This document shows positions 13,501 to 23,968 of a stretch of 64,000 bases of DNA, one piece after another; within the stretch, counting starts at the first letter, position 1; every line of letters begins with the position of its first letter. The notes beneath the pieces are model-generated. The model had not been told where the DNA came from. It did not search any database and worked only from the letters and a program-made list of their open reading frames with translations. Origin of the DNA: Amphiura filiformis (taxonomy: Eukaryota > Echinodermata > Ophiuroidea > Amphilepidida > Amphiuridae); assembly GCF_039555335.1 (NCBI RefSeq), contig NC_092629.1:754501-818500 (forward strand), in the 5' to 3' direction. Both the position numbers and the translations under genes were made by a program.

Positions 13501-16500
13501 TGGTGTAAAAATAGCAAGTTAATTTTAAAAAATTTGGGATTACGAAAAAAAAGCACAGTGATTTATAGTGCGCTATGCACAGGCACAAAGCCTAGACTTT
13601 GGCCCACAAGCCTCAGCACACTTTACTGGTTGTCACTGACCACTATGGCCCCACATCATTCCATAAACCATTAAAAGCAATAATGTGTGATTTGCATAAA
13701 AATAGATTCCTATTTAAATGTTAGTTTGCACTTATAGCTACTGATCGCATTGTCCCCTTTTTATTTCGAGCCAAACAAATGAGGTAAAATGAAGAAAATT
13801 GGTATTTCATTCCAGCACCTACAATGCGTGTATGTAGCTCACCGATTATTATTATCATGATTATCGGGAGCTTCAATGCAGCTGATGGGATTCAAACAAG
13901 ACATATAAGACGAATAGTGATATACACACAGCTTATGCGTCAAGTCAACATACAGCGCTGACAATACCTGTATAATCCCGCCAATCGTATTATTTATCAT
14001 GATTATTGGCGGAGCTACATGCAGCTGATGGGATGTACAAACAAGACATACTACAAAAAGCGATATGCATACAGTTTATACTGTACGTTACTGATTCAAT
14101 GATTCAATATACACACAAGCAGGCGATGCTTGTGTATTCAGCACTCGATTGGTGAGCTCAGAATAAATGCTAAATTTTACTAGCTTAGTCTTTCACAGGG
14201 CATTTATGTACACCAATGGACATTATAATGGTGCAAATAGTAAAAAATTGAGGGCGATGCTGTGGAGCAAATCACACATTATGGCTCCTTTAACAACAAC
14301 ACAAGGAAATGAGTGAATGTTCTTAGTCATCCAGTAGTTTCAAACAGAGTTTTGGAATTAAATCTAATACTGGAACTTACTTTTTGCAACTATTGCGACG
14401 TTGCGTCTGGAACCACACAAGGACTTTGCAGCTTCAGTTTTCTCTCCCTCCCCACCCCCACAAAAAAAATGTATATATAAAATATATATATAAAATACAA
14501 TTTTGTGATCTGTATTTCAGTTGATCAAGCAGTTGATCTCACAGAAAGCACGCAATGATTTCCTGATGATGGCGTATGAGATGGAGGTCAAAGGTCACAA
14601 GGAAACACATCGTCTGCTGACAGGGACTGAACAATTACTGGAGAGGAATGTACAAGCCAACCAGGACAGGATGGTATCCTTAATGCTTGTATTGCTGGAG
14701 GCCATGGACATCTACATTCAATGGCAACGGAAGCATTAAAAAAAAATGGGGGGGGGGGGTCGGAGGATGAGCATATTTTGTTTCTGTTTTGTTTTCAAAA
14801 ATTTCAATTTCAGACCATTTTAGCCCCAAATGATATGTGTTTTGCTATTTTGTGGGCCGGTACATGCGAAGCGCGCAAAGTTTTGCTATTTTACGCTATT
14901 TTGGCCCTTAACATGATGTTCTTCGATCTATAAAGTCAAAGGTACAGATCAATTATTGCTTTATTTTTTTCTTCTGTCTGCCCCCCCTTGCAAAAATTTA
15001 GGGGGTCGTGTCCCCATAGCCCCGCTTCCGCTGTCTAGGTCAACATTAAAAAAGTCCATGTTTTGAGATATTTTTTCAAAATATGAAGAGCTATCTCAAG
15101 AACCTCGGAACAAATACTAGGCTTGTTTGTACTCACAGAGGTTGGGCATATGACATATCATACCATAAATACTCAAATGCATTCAACAAAAGCATAATTG
15201 TATCTACCGCCGCAGTTTGTCTCACACACATAGCAAATGCACTACGATCAAATAGGTTGCTGACAACATTTGATTGAATGGACTACACTGCGCCATGATT
15301 ACGGTGAAGGACACTGGTTCAAATCCTTTGTTTGTAGCCAATAAATAATTTCACGCACAACCTCTATTGTAATGCATTCTTCAAGTGAATCTTATTTTGG
15401 TAAAAATGTAACATTTTAATAACATTTAAATGCAGGGTTATATTAAAGGTCTTAAAAAAAACATTTTAAAAATGTTTTATGAAAACACTATGTACAACAA
15501 CATTTCAAAAATGTCAAAATTTCTTGATATTTTCTCAATTTTTCACTTGGTTCAAGATTGCCTGCATGAAATTCCTTTGTTTTCAAACTATTTTGTTACA
15601 CACGATTTCTTTAACATTTGCCCATAGCACATGATGAATGACCCCGGTATATCAGTACCTCATAGTATACGTAATACTGTAGACAGTAGGGATTTGTTCA
15701 CCACTAGATTGCAGCAACTTGTCGGTAAGGATATAACATAGACAAAGATTATATGATCCTTCGTCTCTCTTCAAAAAGTATTGTTACACAGAAGGATACA
15801 CATTGTATTTCAAGAAGAATTTAACACTAAATGAGCAATACGAGGGGGTATCCAAAAGTTTTTGACATCACCCAGAAGTGAAAGAGCTATACCGATGAAA
15901 TTTTGTCAGTGTAATCACTGGTCCTTATGTACATTATGGTCCAAAAATGTTCTCATAAGTATGTTTTCTTTCTTCACAGGTGGCGCTAGATGGACAGTAG
16001 GCGCATAACCTGCAAGATGGTGAAAATTGAGGCATGCAGCGTGATTAAGTTCCTGCATTTGAAGGGTTAGGCCTGAGAAAATCTATGATGAAATGAAAGC
16101 AATCTCACGGTGATGATTGCCCATCATATGGCACTATTGCTTTTTGAAAAAGGAATTTCCAAACTGGCCACATGTCCCTCACAGATGAGCCAAGAAGTGG
16201 ACGTCCATCACTTACGGATGATGTGGCCACAGTGAAAAAACTCAAGAAAGTGGAGGATCTTATCATGAAAAGGTTATGCGCCTACTTCGCATCTAGCGCC
16301 ACCTGTGAAGAAAGTAAACATACTTATGAGACCATTTTTTTTTTTAATGTACATAAGGACCAGTGATTACACTGACAAAATTTCATCGGTATAGCTCTTT
16401 CACTTCTAGGTGATGTCAAAAACCTTTGGATACCCCCTCGTATGTTCCATGGTTGGAAATATTTGCCCATTTGACAGATGCCCTGAAATGTTGCCACTAT

Positions 16501-19500
16501 AGCTAGTAGGGGTGTACCGAATACCAGTACCGTCTGCTCCACAAACAGTACAGAATTTCTACAAGTACTGTAACCGCTGTCAATAACACTGACTGCCGCC
16601 ACATGGATATTGTGAAATCGGCGATCAGTGTTGGAATATACAGGTACTGTGTGGTATTTTGACAGCATTTATGGAGCAGTTTGGTTAAGAAAATGGTGGG
16701 GGTGTTTGTTAGAAGGGGGCATATATTAATAACACATAGATTGGAATATTGCATGCCTGTGCCCTTTAAGCGATCTAATTCAGCTGACGTTAGTACAGCG
16801 TTCGTGCCTGGCGAAATCTGAGTGTACACAGAGCGCTCAACTTGTTGACTCCCCGTAGGCAACATCCCACCTTCTATGGTATGGAGGGGGCGCTTTAGAG
16901 AGAATGCAGTATACAAGCGTCACCTTCCTGAAGTAATCATTTGACATAACGTTTGTTGCAGGTAATGTGCCTACAGATCAACAGCAGTTGTTCTTGACGT
17001 ATGGTAATCTCGTAGAGGGCGCCAGGCGATTGGCGCATGATCTCGACACATTACAAGCTACGTTGTCATCTACAACCAGTAGTCAGGATTCAAGGCTTGC
17101 AAGTCTGTAAGTGTTATTAGGCTATTAATTAGAGGTTAATAACTGTGCGTCGGTCCAAAAGCAAAATGTTTAGATTTTTCACAATGCCTGACATATTACC
17201 GATGCAAAGTTATTAACCTCATTCATAACTGTCACTTTCATCTCTTAACTTTAAAAAATATACCACAATTTTCCTCAAAAATAAACAATTTTTACGTTTT
17301 GCCTTTTCAAAAATTGATTAGGCTAAAACAGGAGGACCAATAACAGAAGTGCATATCACAATCTGTGGAAATATGGTAGCACGCAATCCAAATACGGTGG
17401 CCAGCGCCCTCGCAGTTTGTTCGACGCACAACACGGCGCGCGCAGAGGTTACTAATATTTACGCTGACGGCCCAGAGGTCCAGTTGTTTATTAGTGACCG
17501 CGTTCAGCGTTTTGCCAAATAAATATAAATGATTGGATTGCATGTATCACGTATATTAATGAGGTTATGAATAGGAGTTATTGGGTAAAGCAATTATTAT
17601 GCATTTGTGTCTATTCCAGCGAGAGGGGCAGGGAGACTTTGTGCTCATGTTAGAGCGGGATTTTTATTTCAATGTCAATGGTCAATGTTTTTTGGCCATT
17701 GCAACAGAGTCCCCACAAGGTCTATTTCGACTGCTCAGTACCAGAAGTGGGTAAGTGCAATAGCTGTCCTGTGAACATTTGGCAATTTACACACAGTATA
17801 TTGTAGTCATCTACACGGCAGGTATTGCACTCACCCACTTTTGGCACTGAGCAGTCGTTTTCTGTTCTTGTTGGAAAATTTACCTTGCTTGAAATTCCAT
17901 TAAGCAAGCAACTAATTGCATGCTGTCTCAATCTACTCATACAAAACTGTATATGACTGCGTCCCAGATTTATGCTAAATGGATTAAAAGGTTTGTTTTG
18001 GGCCAAAGTGATCAGCAACGTTCTGTACAACACAATGACCTTAAAGGTAATATTGCTTTAAAGTGGAACCTCATTAATACAAAATTGTCAGTTAACAGGA
18101 ATTTGTATTACAAAGTCATAATGAATATATGCTTGGGACTTTTCAGGAATTTTGTGTTAACATATTTTGTTAACGAGTTTCCACTGCGTAATTCTGTGGC
18201 TGATTTTTAAGCACTAACTGTATTGTTTTGTCTTATTTCGGGTTTCATCACAGAGAGAGACTTTGTACTGAAGCTAGTTATGATAGTTTCGTTATTTTAA
18301 GGGTCTGATAATCTACAGACCCTCATACATTTTTACAGATCTGACCTCAATTGAATACCTAAGTGGAAGAACTTGAGAAGGGCCCACCTCCACCATTTTA
18401 CAAAAATGAGTTTTATCGTATTAATACCGCCTGTACAGCGTACCGTTGCCATTGAAACATATATAATTTCACATGTTTGTTATAATGTATGTTCTTGTAC
18501 CAGTATTAAAGATCCTGTGAAGATGAAAACAGTCTGTTTCTAAAACTTTTCCAAATTTTCATTTTTTTTGTTAATATCTCAAAAAAGTGTTGATGGAATT
18601 GGGCCCTTCTTCCACTTAGGTTTTTAATTGTAAATTGACTCAAAATACACATTTAGCAGCACCCCTTGAAATATTTGTGACTATTTTTGCATTTTTCTCA
18701 AAAAAAATAATAACACACTGGTAACAAAAGTTATGTATATTATAGGGGCAAGGAATTCAGTTACTACACTATAATGTCAGTGACTCAAGACAAGCATACA
18801 TTATTTATGATAAGAAAATTGATACCACTAGTACGTACCGCATTTCTTAACTTATATAATGAACCACTTATCTTGAATCACTGAAATTTCAGTGAAGTAA
18901 TTGGATTCATTGCCCTGTAATATATATACATAACATAACTTTTGTTATCAGTGTTTAGTTATTTTTTAAGAAAAATGCAAAATTAGTCACAAAATTTATC
19001 AGGGGGTGTAGTACCACCTTAATGTTACACTGGTGCACATTTTGTGACACTTCAGCCTGGTAAATCAACAACAGGTAATGCTAAATATTAGGGATGGATT
19101 GATGTTGGTCTTGAGTCCATCTTGCAAACTTTGGTAACAACATTTCGCTAGCCCACAGGATAACATAGCAGTGGGCCTGAATGATTTTCTGCTGTATTTC
19201 TAACATGCTGGCTTCCTCAATCTCATTAATGCTCTGCGTGCTAGCCATGCGCTTCAATGGAAAAAGTTCTGAAATATTTTTTCAAAATAGCAAGAGCTAT
19301 CTTAAGAACTACTGAATCAATACTAGGCTTGTTTGTAATCATTTTAATGCATTTTTCATGCTGATTTCAAATATGGTCATGAAAATTTACATTTCTGAAA
19401 TTTTTGAATTTCTAACAAATTTTTGAAACTTGTCGTCTGCAGTCGACATCCACGTGAAGAGAGTTAATTATTTGTTCCATTGCTCACTATTTTTTACTTT

Positions 19501-21036
19501 AAAAAAACGATACTAAAGAATTAGATGATGAGCATTGTTTCTAAATCATTGGGCTATTCCATTTAAAATCCAGACTCATCCTGTGGAAGATTTATATCTA
19601 ATACAGGGGGAGTGTGAATTTCAAATGGAATGAACACATTAGCAGCTCCATTTGAAACTCACCTCCCTCTACTAAAGAATTAGATGATGAGCATTGTTTC
19701 TAAATCATTGGGCTATTCCATTTAAAATCCAGACTCATCCTGTGGAAGATTTATATCTAATACAGGGGAGTGTGAATTTCAAATGGAATGAACATAGCAG
19801 CTCCATTTGAAACTCACCCTCCCTCTGTGGAAGATTCAGGTTGAATCTTTCTCAGAGGCTGTGTGACAATCAAATGGAGCTGATAATGACACAATTCAAT
19901 TGGCTAAACGGTACCCGACTTCATGATACGCCGTAAACAGCACCAAATCGGGCAGTGGGAAAGGTCTTTGTAAATATAATGCTGTCATTAACATGCAATT
20001 ATGTTGTTGACATCAGAAAAAATTGCAGATGTCGACATAAAATTTGGATTAATAACATTTATCAACATTATTTATGGCACATGGTACTTAACTGTGGAAT
20101 ATATACGATTACGTCTTGGCGTATTTTTATGTTGACATGTTATTGAAACGTTGACAAATTTTTCTGACATGTTGAGTTGTCGACAAGAAAAAAACCATTT
20201 CAATTACAGCACTATTGCAAAATTAATAGGTGTAATATTTCAATTGATTCTAATTTAATTTATCTCATTTCAGGGAACAAAATCTCTCTGTTTGCGAGGA
20301 TATGGTTTACGCAAACAGCGCCACCAAAGATGGACAACCTATAATGAGTCCGCCTCAACTGATTGACGGACTGACACAACTAGACCAGACAATTAAGAAC
20401 CTTGAGCAGACGATATGCGACATTATTACAGAACACAACAGCAAAACTAAGGTAGGGTTTATTATAGCTGGGAATTTTCACGGGGGTTTAATTTTAGCAC
20501 TTTTTGCGGTCAAACAAGCAACCGAGAATGTTTAACCCCACAAAAATATTTATTACGCATGGTCATGTGTCTTGAACTAAAGCATGGTAATACCTTCTTG
20601 CTTGGCAGAAATATCATCAATTGATTTGAGTCGCATTTGGAAAAACGTAACATCTATCAAGGCACAGTTATTTAACCCCAATACATTTACACATTCATTG
20701 AATGACCTTTGAAAATTTGGGTACAAAACCTCATACTCTACAACTTGAGGTCAAATTTTGCACTATGATTGTTTAATTGAGGTTATTGAACTATGCCATT
20801 GGGTTGAGGCCATTATGATGAGTTTTTTATCATTTCAAATACCCCAATGTTGTTGCCATGGCGGCCATTACTTGTTCTCAAATTTGATACTCATTTTTTT
20901 TCTTCAGAGTTTGAAGTCTGATCCGTTCCTTTCTCGACAACGTCAACTGTTTGTTTACTTCTTTTTGGAACCAAGTCGTCTGCGCAGAGCTGTGAATGAA
21001 TTAACGCAGCGGCTGGAGGCCCAACTGGTTTCGTAG
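1567..21036 (+). CDS. HAUS3: HAUS augmin-like complex subunit 3 (C-terminal exons; gene continues left of window)
   Basis: HAUS3 is a coiled-coil subunit of augmin, which binds spindle microtubules and recruits gamma-tubulin to branch new ones. Nine exons are supported: 1567-1761, 6925-7067, 8175-8309, 8816-8999, 14521-14673, 15628-15724, 16962-17106, 20274-20451 and 20908-21036 (TAG). All have GT-AG borders, and the phases (0, 2, 2, 0, 0, 1, 2, 0) join into 452 residues. Recognisable family motifs are YTKKQFFEG across exons 1-2, GDYNLKLARQDYFTSKQ in exon 4, QKARNDFLMMAYEMEVKGH in exon 5, LFLTYGNL in exon 7 and QLFVYFFLE in exon 9, in the same order as I recall for vertebrate HAUS3 (about 600 residues). 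About 150 N-terminal residues are therefore missing to the left. The first exon begins with an internal Met, not a start. Exons 2, 4 and 9 are each the edge copy of a tandem array, which is unusual. Identification is by remembered similarity, not a search. Confidence 0.9.
1879..2010. mobile_element. Small fold-back MITE (132 bp)
   Basis: The ends are inverted copies: GCCGTTTTCGCCAAACG on the left and its near complement CGTTTGGCGAAAGCGGC on the right, with inner inverted TTTGTCAAAC motifs. No coding sequence. It interrupts the hAT-type MITE around it. Confidence 0.6.
2038..2354 (+). mobile_element. tRNA-derived SINE
   Basis: The head has a polymerase III A box (GTGGCCTAGCGG near 2051) and B box (GGTTCGAGCCCC near 2098), the tRNA-type internal promoter. 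The body is not coding and the 3' tail is a (CTTTAC)n run. An 11-bp target duplication, TTATGTTTTCA, flanks it at 2027-2037 and 2355-2365, as expected for LINE-mediated insertion. The host sequence is the MITE at 1826-2420. Confidence 0.85.
2669..7012 (+). repeat. Tandem array of HAUS3 exon 2 acceptor side, about 34 units of 120-130 bp
   Basis: Each unit holds about 45 bp of intron ending in a pyrimidine tract and acceptor (TTCTTCTTCCAAACAG), then about 80 bp homologous to the start of exon 2 (GIGDVAGHSEG...YELLDI), then GTGAAAGGTCAGAGGTCA. I count 32 well-conserved units plus two diverged ones at the left end. Nearly all copies read ACAATC-TGA, an in-frame stop right after the exon homology; the last unit (6925 on) reads ACAATCAGAGG and runs into the rest of exon 2. 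Only that last unit can make the full exon. Most variation is in the number of TTC triplets of the pyrimidine tract and a few C/T sites. The most diverged units at the left suggest that the array expanded near the exon. Confidence 0.95.
7077..7515. mobile_element. MITE fragment interrupted by a LINE 3' end
   Basis: The left edge (CTCTCTCCATGCGGGTGTCGACTGCAGA) is the reverse complement of sequence at 19430-19460, and 7415-7510 is the reverse complement of 19270-19390. The two stretches therefore belong to one repeat family. The middle (about 7130-7410) is a LINE fragment, annotated separately. Lies in the intron after exon 2. Confidence 0.45.
7130..7410 (-). pseudogene. Non-LTR retrotransposon, C-terminal end of reverse transcriptase ORF plus 3' tail
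   Basis: On the - strand an open frame ends at 7167 with the typical tail of jockey/CR1-type LINE proteins: HAPNNLCDLL, then RSSSDKTLL, then FSVSGPREWNKRP, and a closing KTHLF. A short AT-rich 3' UTR with an ATAATAATAAAATA-like tail follows toward 7125. It is 5'-truncated, as most LINE copies are, and has no catalytic domain. Confidence 0.7.
7520..8174 (+). other. Rest of HAUS3 intron 2
   Basis: No gene seen. It is AT-rich and ends with the acceptor TTTGGTTTGCAG before exon 3 at 8175. A stretch near 8060-8150 resembles 1190-1530. Confidence 0.5.
8310..8815 (+). other. HAUS3 intron 3 with poly-T run
   Basis: Intron between exons 3 and 4, with donor GTTAGT at 8310 and acceptor TGTGTTTTCAG ending at 8815. 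It contains a homopolymer T run at about 8651-8673 and nothing else I can name. Confidence 0.6.
8919..13264 (+). repeat. Tandem array of HAUS3 exon 4 donor side, about 31 full units of 127 bp plus 7 short units
   Basis: Each unit repeats the last about 80 bp of exon 4 (coding LILYGDYNLKLARQDY...KQNE), its donor GAG|GTGAGT and about 45 bp of intron, ending CATACAG. The first unit is joined to the upstream part of exon 4 and is the functional one, with its donor at 9000. The period is 127 bp (starts 8919, 9046, 9173). Unit 1 and unit 2 share GGGGATT where later units have GGTGATT, a synonymous change. Seven short units carry GAGAAGTGCTACAAAATGAG instead of the full exon piece. Three of them at 9811, 10129 and 10446 recur at 11780, 12099 and 12416, a second-order period near 1,970 bp. 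Confidence 0.95.
13268..13432. mobile_element. Small MITE in last unit of the exon 4 array
   Basis: The termini AGGCCTTATATTAA and TTAATATAAGCCT are inverted, and the interior repeats 'CCAGGAGC/GCTCCTGGT' in both orientations. Array sequence (GAGGTACTCATTACATAATGAC) resumes after it, so it inserted after the array formed. Confidence 0.65.
13671..14292. mobile_element. MITE-like element with internal duplication
   Basis: Inverted ends: TTAAAAGCAATAATGTGTGATTTG at left and CAAATCACACATTATGGCTCCTTTAA at right. Inside, a block starting CCGATTATTATTATCATGATTATCGG near 13840 is repeated near 13980 (about 130 bp apart), each followed by GCAGCTGATGGGAT. No coding sequence. Confidence 0.5.
14353..14425. 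repeat. Fragment shared with 40816-40890
   Basis: The sequence from GTTTTGGAATTAAATC through GTCTGGAACCAC matches 40816-40888 almost exactly. It is a truncated copy of a dispersed repeat; the copy at 40.8 kb continues into a hammerhead-like motif, while this one stops before it. Confidence 0.7.
14724..15033. mobile_element. Probable MITE in HAUS3 intron 5
   Basis: Weakly inverted ends (GCAACGGAAGC and GCTTCCGCTGT) enclose G-rich and C-rich flanks and AT-rich sequence with TTTTGCTATTTT motifs. The short open frames here have no recognisable product. The repeat at 55464-55884 has similar internal phrases (AAAATAGTGTAAAATG). Confidence 0.35.
15841..16440 (+). mobile_element. Internally deleted mariner element
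   Basis: The 600-bp element has about 150-bp terminal inverted repeats starting CGAGGGGGTATCCAAAAG and is flanked by TA on both sides (15839-15840 and 16441-16442), the target of the IS630-Tc1-mariner superfamily. The centre keeps decayed pieces of a mariner transposase helix-turn-helix region (VIKFLHLKG; DEPRSGRPS) with stops. The catalytic domain is absent, so it could only be moved in trans. It sits in the intron between exons 6 and 7. Confidence 0.85.
17728..17857. repeat. Inverted repeat / MITE
   Basis: CGACTGCTCAGTACCAGAAG at the left and its near complement ending GAGCAGTCG at the right form arms of about 35 bp around a short loop. Non-coding, in the intron between exons 7 and 8. Confidence 0.6.
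18357..18621. mobile_element. MITE, 265 bp
   Basis: Inverted termini ACCTAAGTGGAAGAA and TTCTTCCACTTAGGT, followed internally by GGGCCCA/TGGGCCC. No coding sequence. Confidence 0.6.
18656..19014. mobile_element. Fold-back MITE, same family as 37850-38205
   Basis: Long imperfect arms start near GGGTGTAGTACC (right end) and are built from 'TTTGCATTTTTCTCAAAAA', 'TATATTATAGGGGCAAGGA' and their complements. The copy in the RNF170 intron has the same order of blocks, so this is a dispersed family. Confidence 0.7.
19512..19828. repeat. Tandem duplication of about 160 bp
   Basis: Two adjacent near-identical copies start at ACTAAAGAATTAGATGATGA (19512 and 19672) and end in CTCCATTTGAAACTCACC. The phrases GGCTATTCCATTT and CAAATGGA also occur in the repeat at 27176-27466, so the unit comes from a dispersed family. 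Confidence 0.85.
19829..20273 (+). other. End of HAUS3 intron 7
   Basis: AT-rich, no gene seen. It ends with the acceptor TCTCATTTCAG at 20263-20273. Confidence 0.5.
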
Positions 21037-21295
21037 CCAAGCCAACAGAGGGCACTATTTCCTCTTGGAACCATTTGTCTTCATGGAGCATGAATTAGCA
21101 GAAGGAATTGAAGCCCAACTTTGTAGCTAACATACGACATTTTTCTACTGATACCAAGCTGTAAATGAATTAAACAAAGACTCAAAGCCCAACTTGTTTC
21201 GTAGCCAATATAGGGCGTAACTTCTTTGTGGAACCAATTGTCTCTATAAATGAGGTGACCTCAATGTTATCAACAGAGGCAAGGGCCTGGTAATC

Positions 21296-21427
21296 AGGCA
21301 TGGGACTACGCATTTATGAAAAAATCTGGAAAAGCGCGTAAAATTGGACAAAAACACCTGAAAATGGGCTGAAAATAAATAAAACTGCGGGAATTCCAGT
21401 GTTTCCACTGGAAAATCCCATGCCTGG
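21296..21427. mobile_element. Small MITE with CAGGCATGGGA ends
   Basis: Inverted ends CAGGCATGGGA and TCCCATGCCTG with GGTAAT immediately outside both ends, a possible 6-bp target duplication. The interior is AT-rich and non-coding. Confidence 0.5.
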
Positions 21428-21638
21428 GTAATATTGATATGCTTGAGTGAACACAATGCAACCACTATACTGTTCAATAGCTTTATTATATTGTGATGTG
21501 CCGGGAGTTTTAAAAACACAAGCCCTGAACAAAATATGATGTTCGCGCATACTGTCAGGCAAAAAACAATGGAAATTGTGATGATGTGTGCGCATACTGC
21601 CAGGCACTGACGTCAGAAGTCAAGTCATCTATAGAGTG

Positions 21639-21824
21639 GGGGTTCTCAATTATATTTATTCATGGGCTATGGAGGGCCAAAATCATTTCATAGATTTGTG
21701 TTTGAGGGCCAAATACATCTTGGTTTGCCATGTTTACTTTTCATTTTAGATCTTTTCATGGGCCAACCACAATTGGTTGGCAGGTCAGATCTGGCCCACA
21801 GGCCACCTATTGAGAACCCTGTAG
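21639..21824. mobile_element. Small hAT-like MITE
   Basis: The ends GGGGTTCTCAATTA and TATTGAGAACCC are inverted. Internal GGGCCA motifs also occur in both orientations. A clean target duplication is not visible. Confidence 0.45.
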
Positions 21825-22738
21825 AACATGAGGTTGGGCCACAAAGAATTGAAGCGCAACATGTTTTGTAACTAACATAGAGCATTTTTGACCAATACCA
21901 AGCGGTCTCTATAGAGCCACAAATTAATTAAAACAAAAGACTCAAAGCCAGCGTTCGAAATAGGGCCTGGCCGGTAACTTTTCTGACTTGCATCTATTTG
22001 CCGTCCCGGCTGGCCGCAGGGTTTTCTTTAACGCACAAAACACGCGTATTTACGCGTTCAGGCACTTTGCTGACTCCTTCAAATCCAAAGTCCCAAAGTC
22101 CAACGCGCATACAAAATCTTGAAAACGTCACGCGTTCAGATATTGCAAGATTTGAATAGAGAAACACCCGATATTGTGCATTTATTCACGGCTTTTGGCA
22201 TTTAGGACCTACTCCCGATATGTAGGGCCCATCACATTTTGTCAGCATTAATCCATGCATGTTTTAGTGATTTGCGAGTAAGGTAGAGTGTCAGTTTGAA
22301 ATCTTGCAAATTGGGTTCGGGTCCTTTTTTCTGTTTAAAGGATGCACCAAATGTCTTCAATCGGACTTTAATTTTGCACAATTTTCCCTCTCAGGGGTGA
22401 ACATCCCCTCAGACGCCCCCATGCGTAGTGGATAAACAAGTGACCATTTTCGCTTCTGCTTTCGACTTTTGCCAATTTAGGCCATATTTTTAACACAATT
22501 TATAAGCCTAATAGGGAAAACGTGACAAAGAAAGGCTTCATGGACCATCATTTCACAATTTTTGGCTTTTCAACTTAAATTTTACACAGTAATAGTGCCA
22601 AAATGGTCCACCAAATCGCTTCAATTAGGTCTTCATTGTGCAAAATTTTCCACGTTCTGAGGGGGGAACAAAAAATTAAATGGCCACTTTCACTTCTGCT
22701 TTCGACATTTGACAATAATGTTTAACACAATTTATAGG

Positions 22739-23109
22739 CAGGCCTCGAATTAAGGATCTGAAGGGGCACAGCAACTTTTTTAGGGCAAGTTGTTAATTGC
22801 CTTGGATTTTCACTCAAAAGGCAAGGCAGCACGACAGTTTGTAATATTTCAAGAGGGCATCATGGCAACTGTTGAAAATTTGAGAAGGGCGCCAAGGCAA
22901 TTTCTCAAAAGTGAAGAAAACACACACAAACATAGATAGATGATTTTATTATGAAAGGGCAGGGCTGGGCCGGGCACCGGCAACAACTTCATTAGAGGGC
23001 ACGACAAGTGACTGCCTTGGGTAAAGGACATATTTTGAGGGCATTATGGCAGTGGGGATGGGCACCCACGGCAAAATGCTGTGGGTGCCGTGGGTTAATT
23101 CGAGGGCTG
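22739..23109. mobile_element. hAT-type MITE, 371 bp
   Basis: Termini CAGGCCTCGAATTAA and TTAATTCGAGGGCTG are inverted; the 8-bp target duplication TTTATAGG lies at 22731-22738 and 23110-23117. The sister copy at about 24290 lacks the insertion and shows the empty site. Confidence 0.9.
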
Positions 23110-23677
23110 TTTATAGGCCTACCATAATAGGGAAAACTTGCCGTCCGAAGGCTCCATCATGATCATGTCCATGTACTGCTCATTTCACAAATGTTCTGCT
23201 TTTTTAAACTAAAATTTTACACATTAATAGTGCCAAAATGATCCACCAATTTGCTTCAATTAGGTCTTTATTTTTCTTTTAAAATTGCCCCCACCCTTCT
23301 GACTGCTTTAGATCCGCCACAGCTCCAAACAGTGACGCAGATTTCTTTTTGACTTGGGGGGTGAAAAAAATGTCTTGAAGTATAGTGAATCCAGGCTTTA
23401 TCCAGCACCTTTTGGTGAAAGAATACTAGTAAGTTTATGGTACAAAACATTTTGCCACTGTTGAAATATGGTGCAAAAGTGGAATAAATTGTGCTAAGCG
23501 GGCAAAAATGTGCACTTTTTGGGCTAAAATGGCCAAATATGAGGTTAATTTGGTAAGAAACATGTCGATATAGGGAGAAAACCCACATACAGGCGTCAAC
23601 ATTGGGGGAATGATTGTATGGTCCACCCCTGGCAAAATATTGGGGAGATTTCTCCCCCCCCGGATCTCGCCTATGGC

Positions 23678-23968
23678 CAGGGTCTTAGCTAGCCACCCGT
23701 CTGGCCGTCATTTTAGACGGCCAGTTTGCTCCTGGGACGGGCAAAATTAATGCCTTTGACAGATGCTATATTATAAATTGTATGTTTTGAGAAGCTAATT
23801 GACCTTTTTAGTAGACCCAATTTGTAGAACAAGGCCATATCAGCATATATTTGAACTCTTTGAACCCCCAATGGGCTATAGATGTCTGGTAAATGTTTTA
23901 AAGGTCAAATTAGGACAGACAATTTTATTCAAATGACGGGCAACCCTCAATTTCTAGCTAAGACCCTG
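23678..23968. mobile_element. hAT-type MITE, 291 bp, founder-type copy
   Basis: Termini CAGGGTCTTAGCTAG and CTAGCTAAGACCCTG are perfectly inverted, with target duplication CCTATGGC at 23670-23677 and 23969-23976. The empty site is present in the sister block at about 24840. Its interior is homologous to 1826-2420 and to the flanks of the minisatellite at 35458-37003. Confidence 0.9.

Noticed and set aside
16503-16916. 137-codon open frame on the - strand
   Set aside because: No recognisable motif, intronic to HAUS3, and no splice or codon support.
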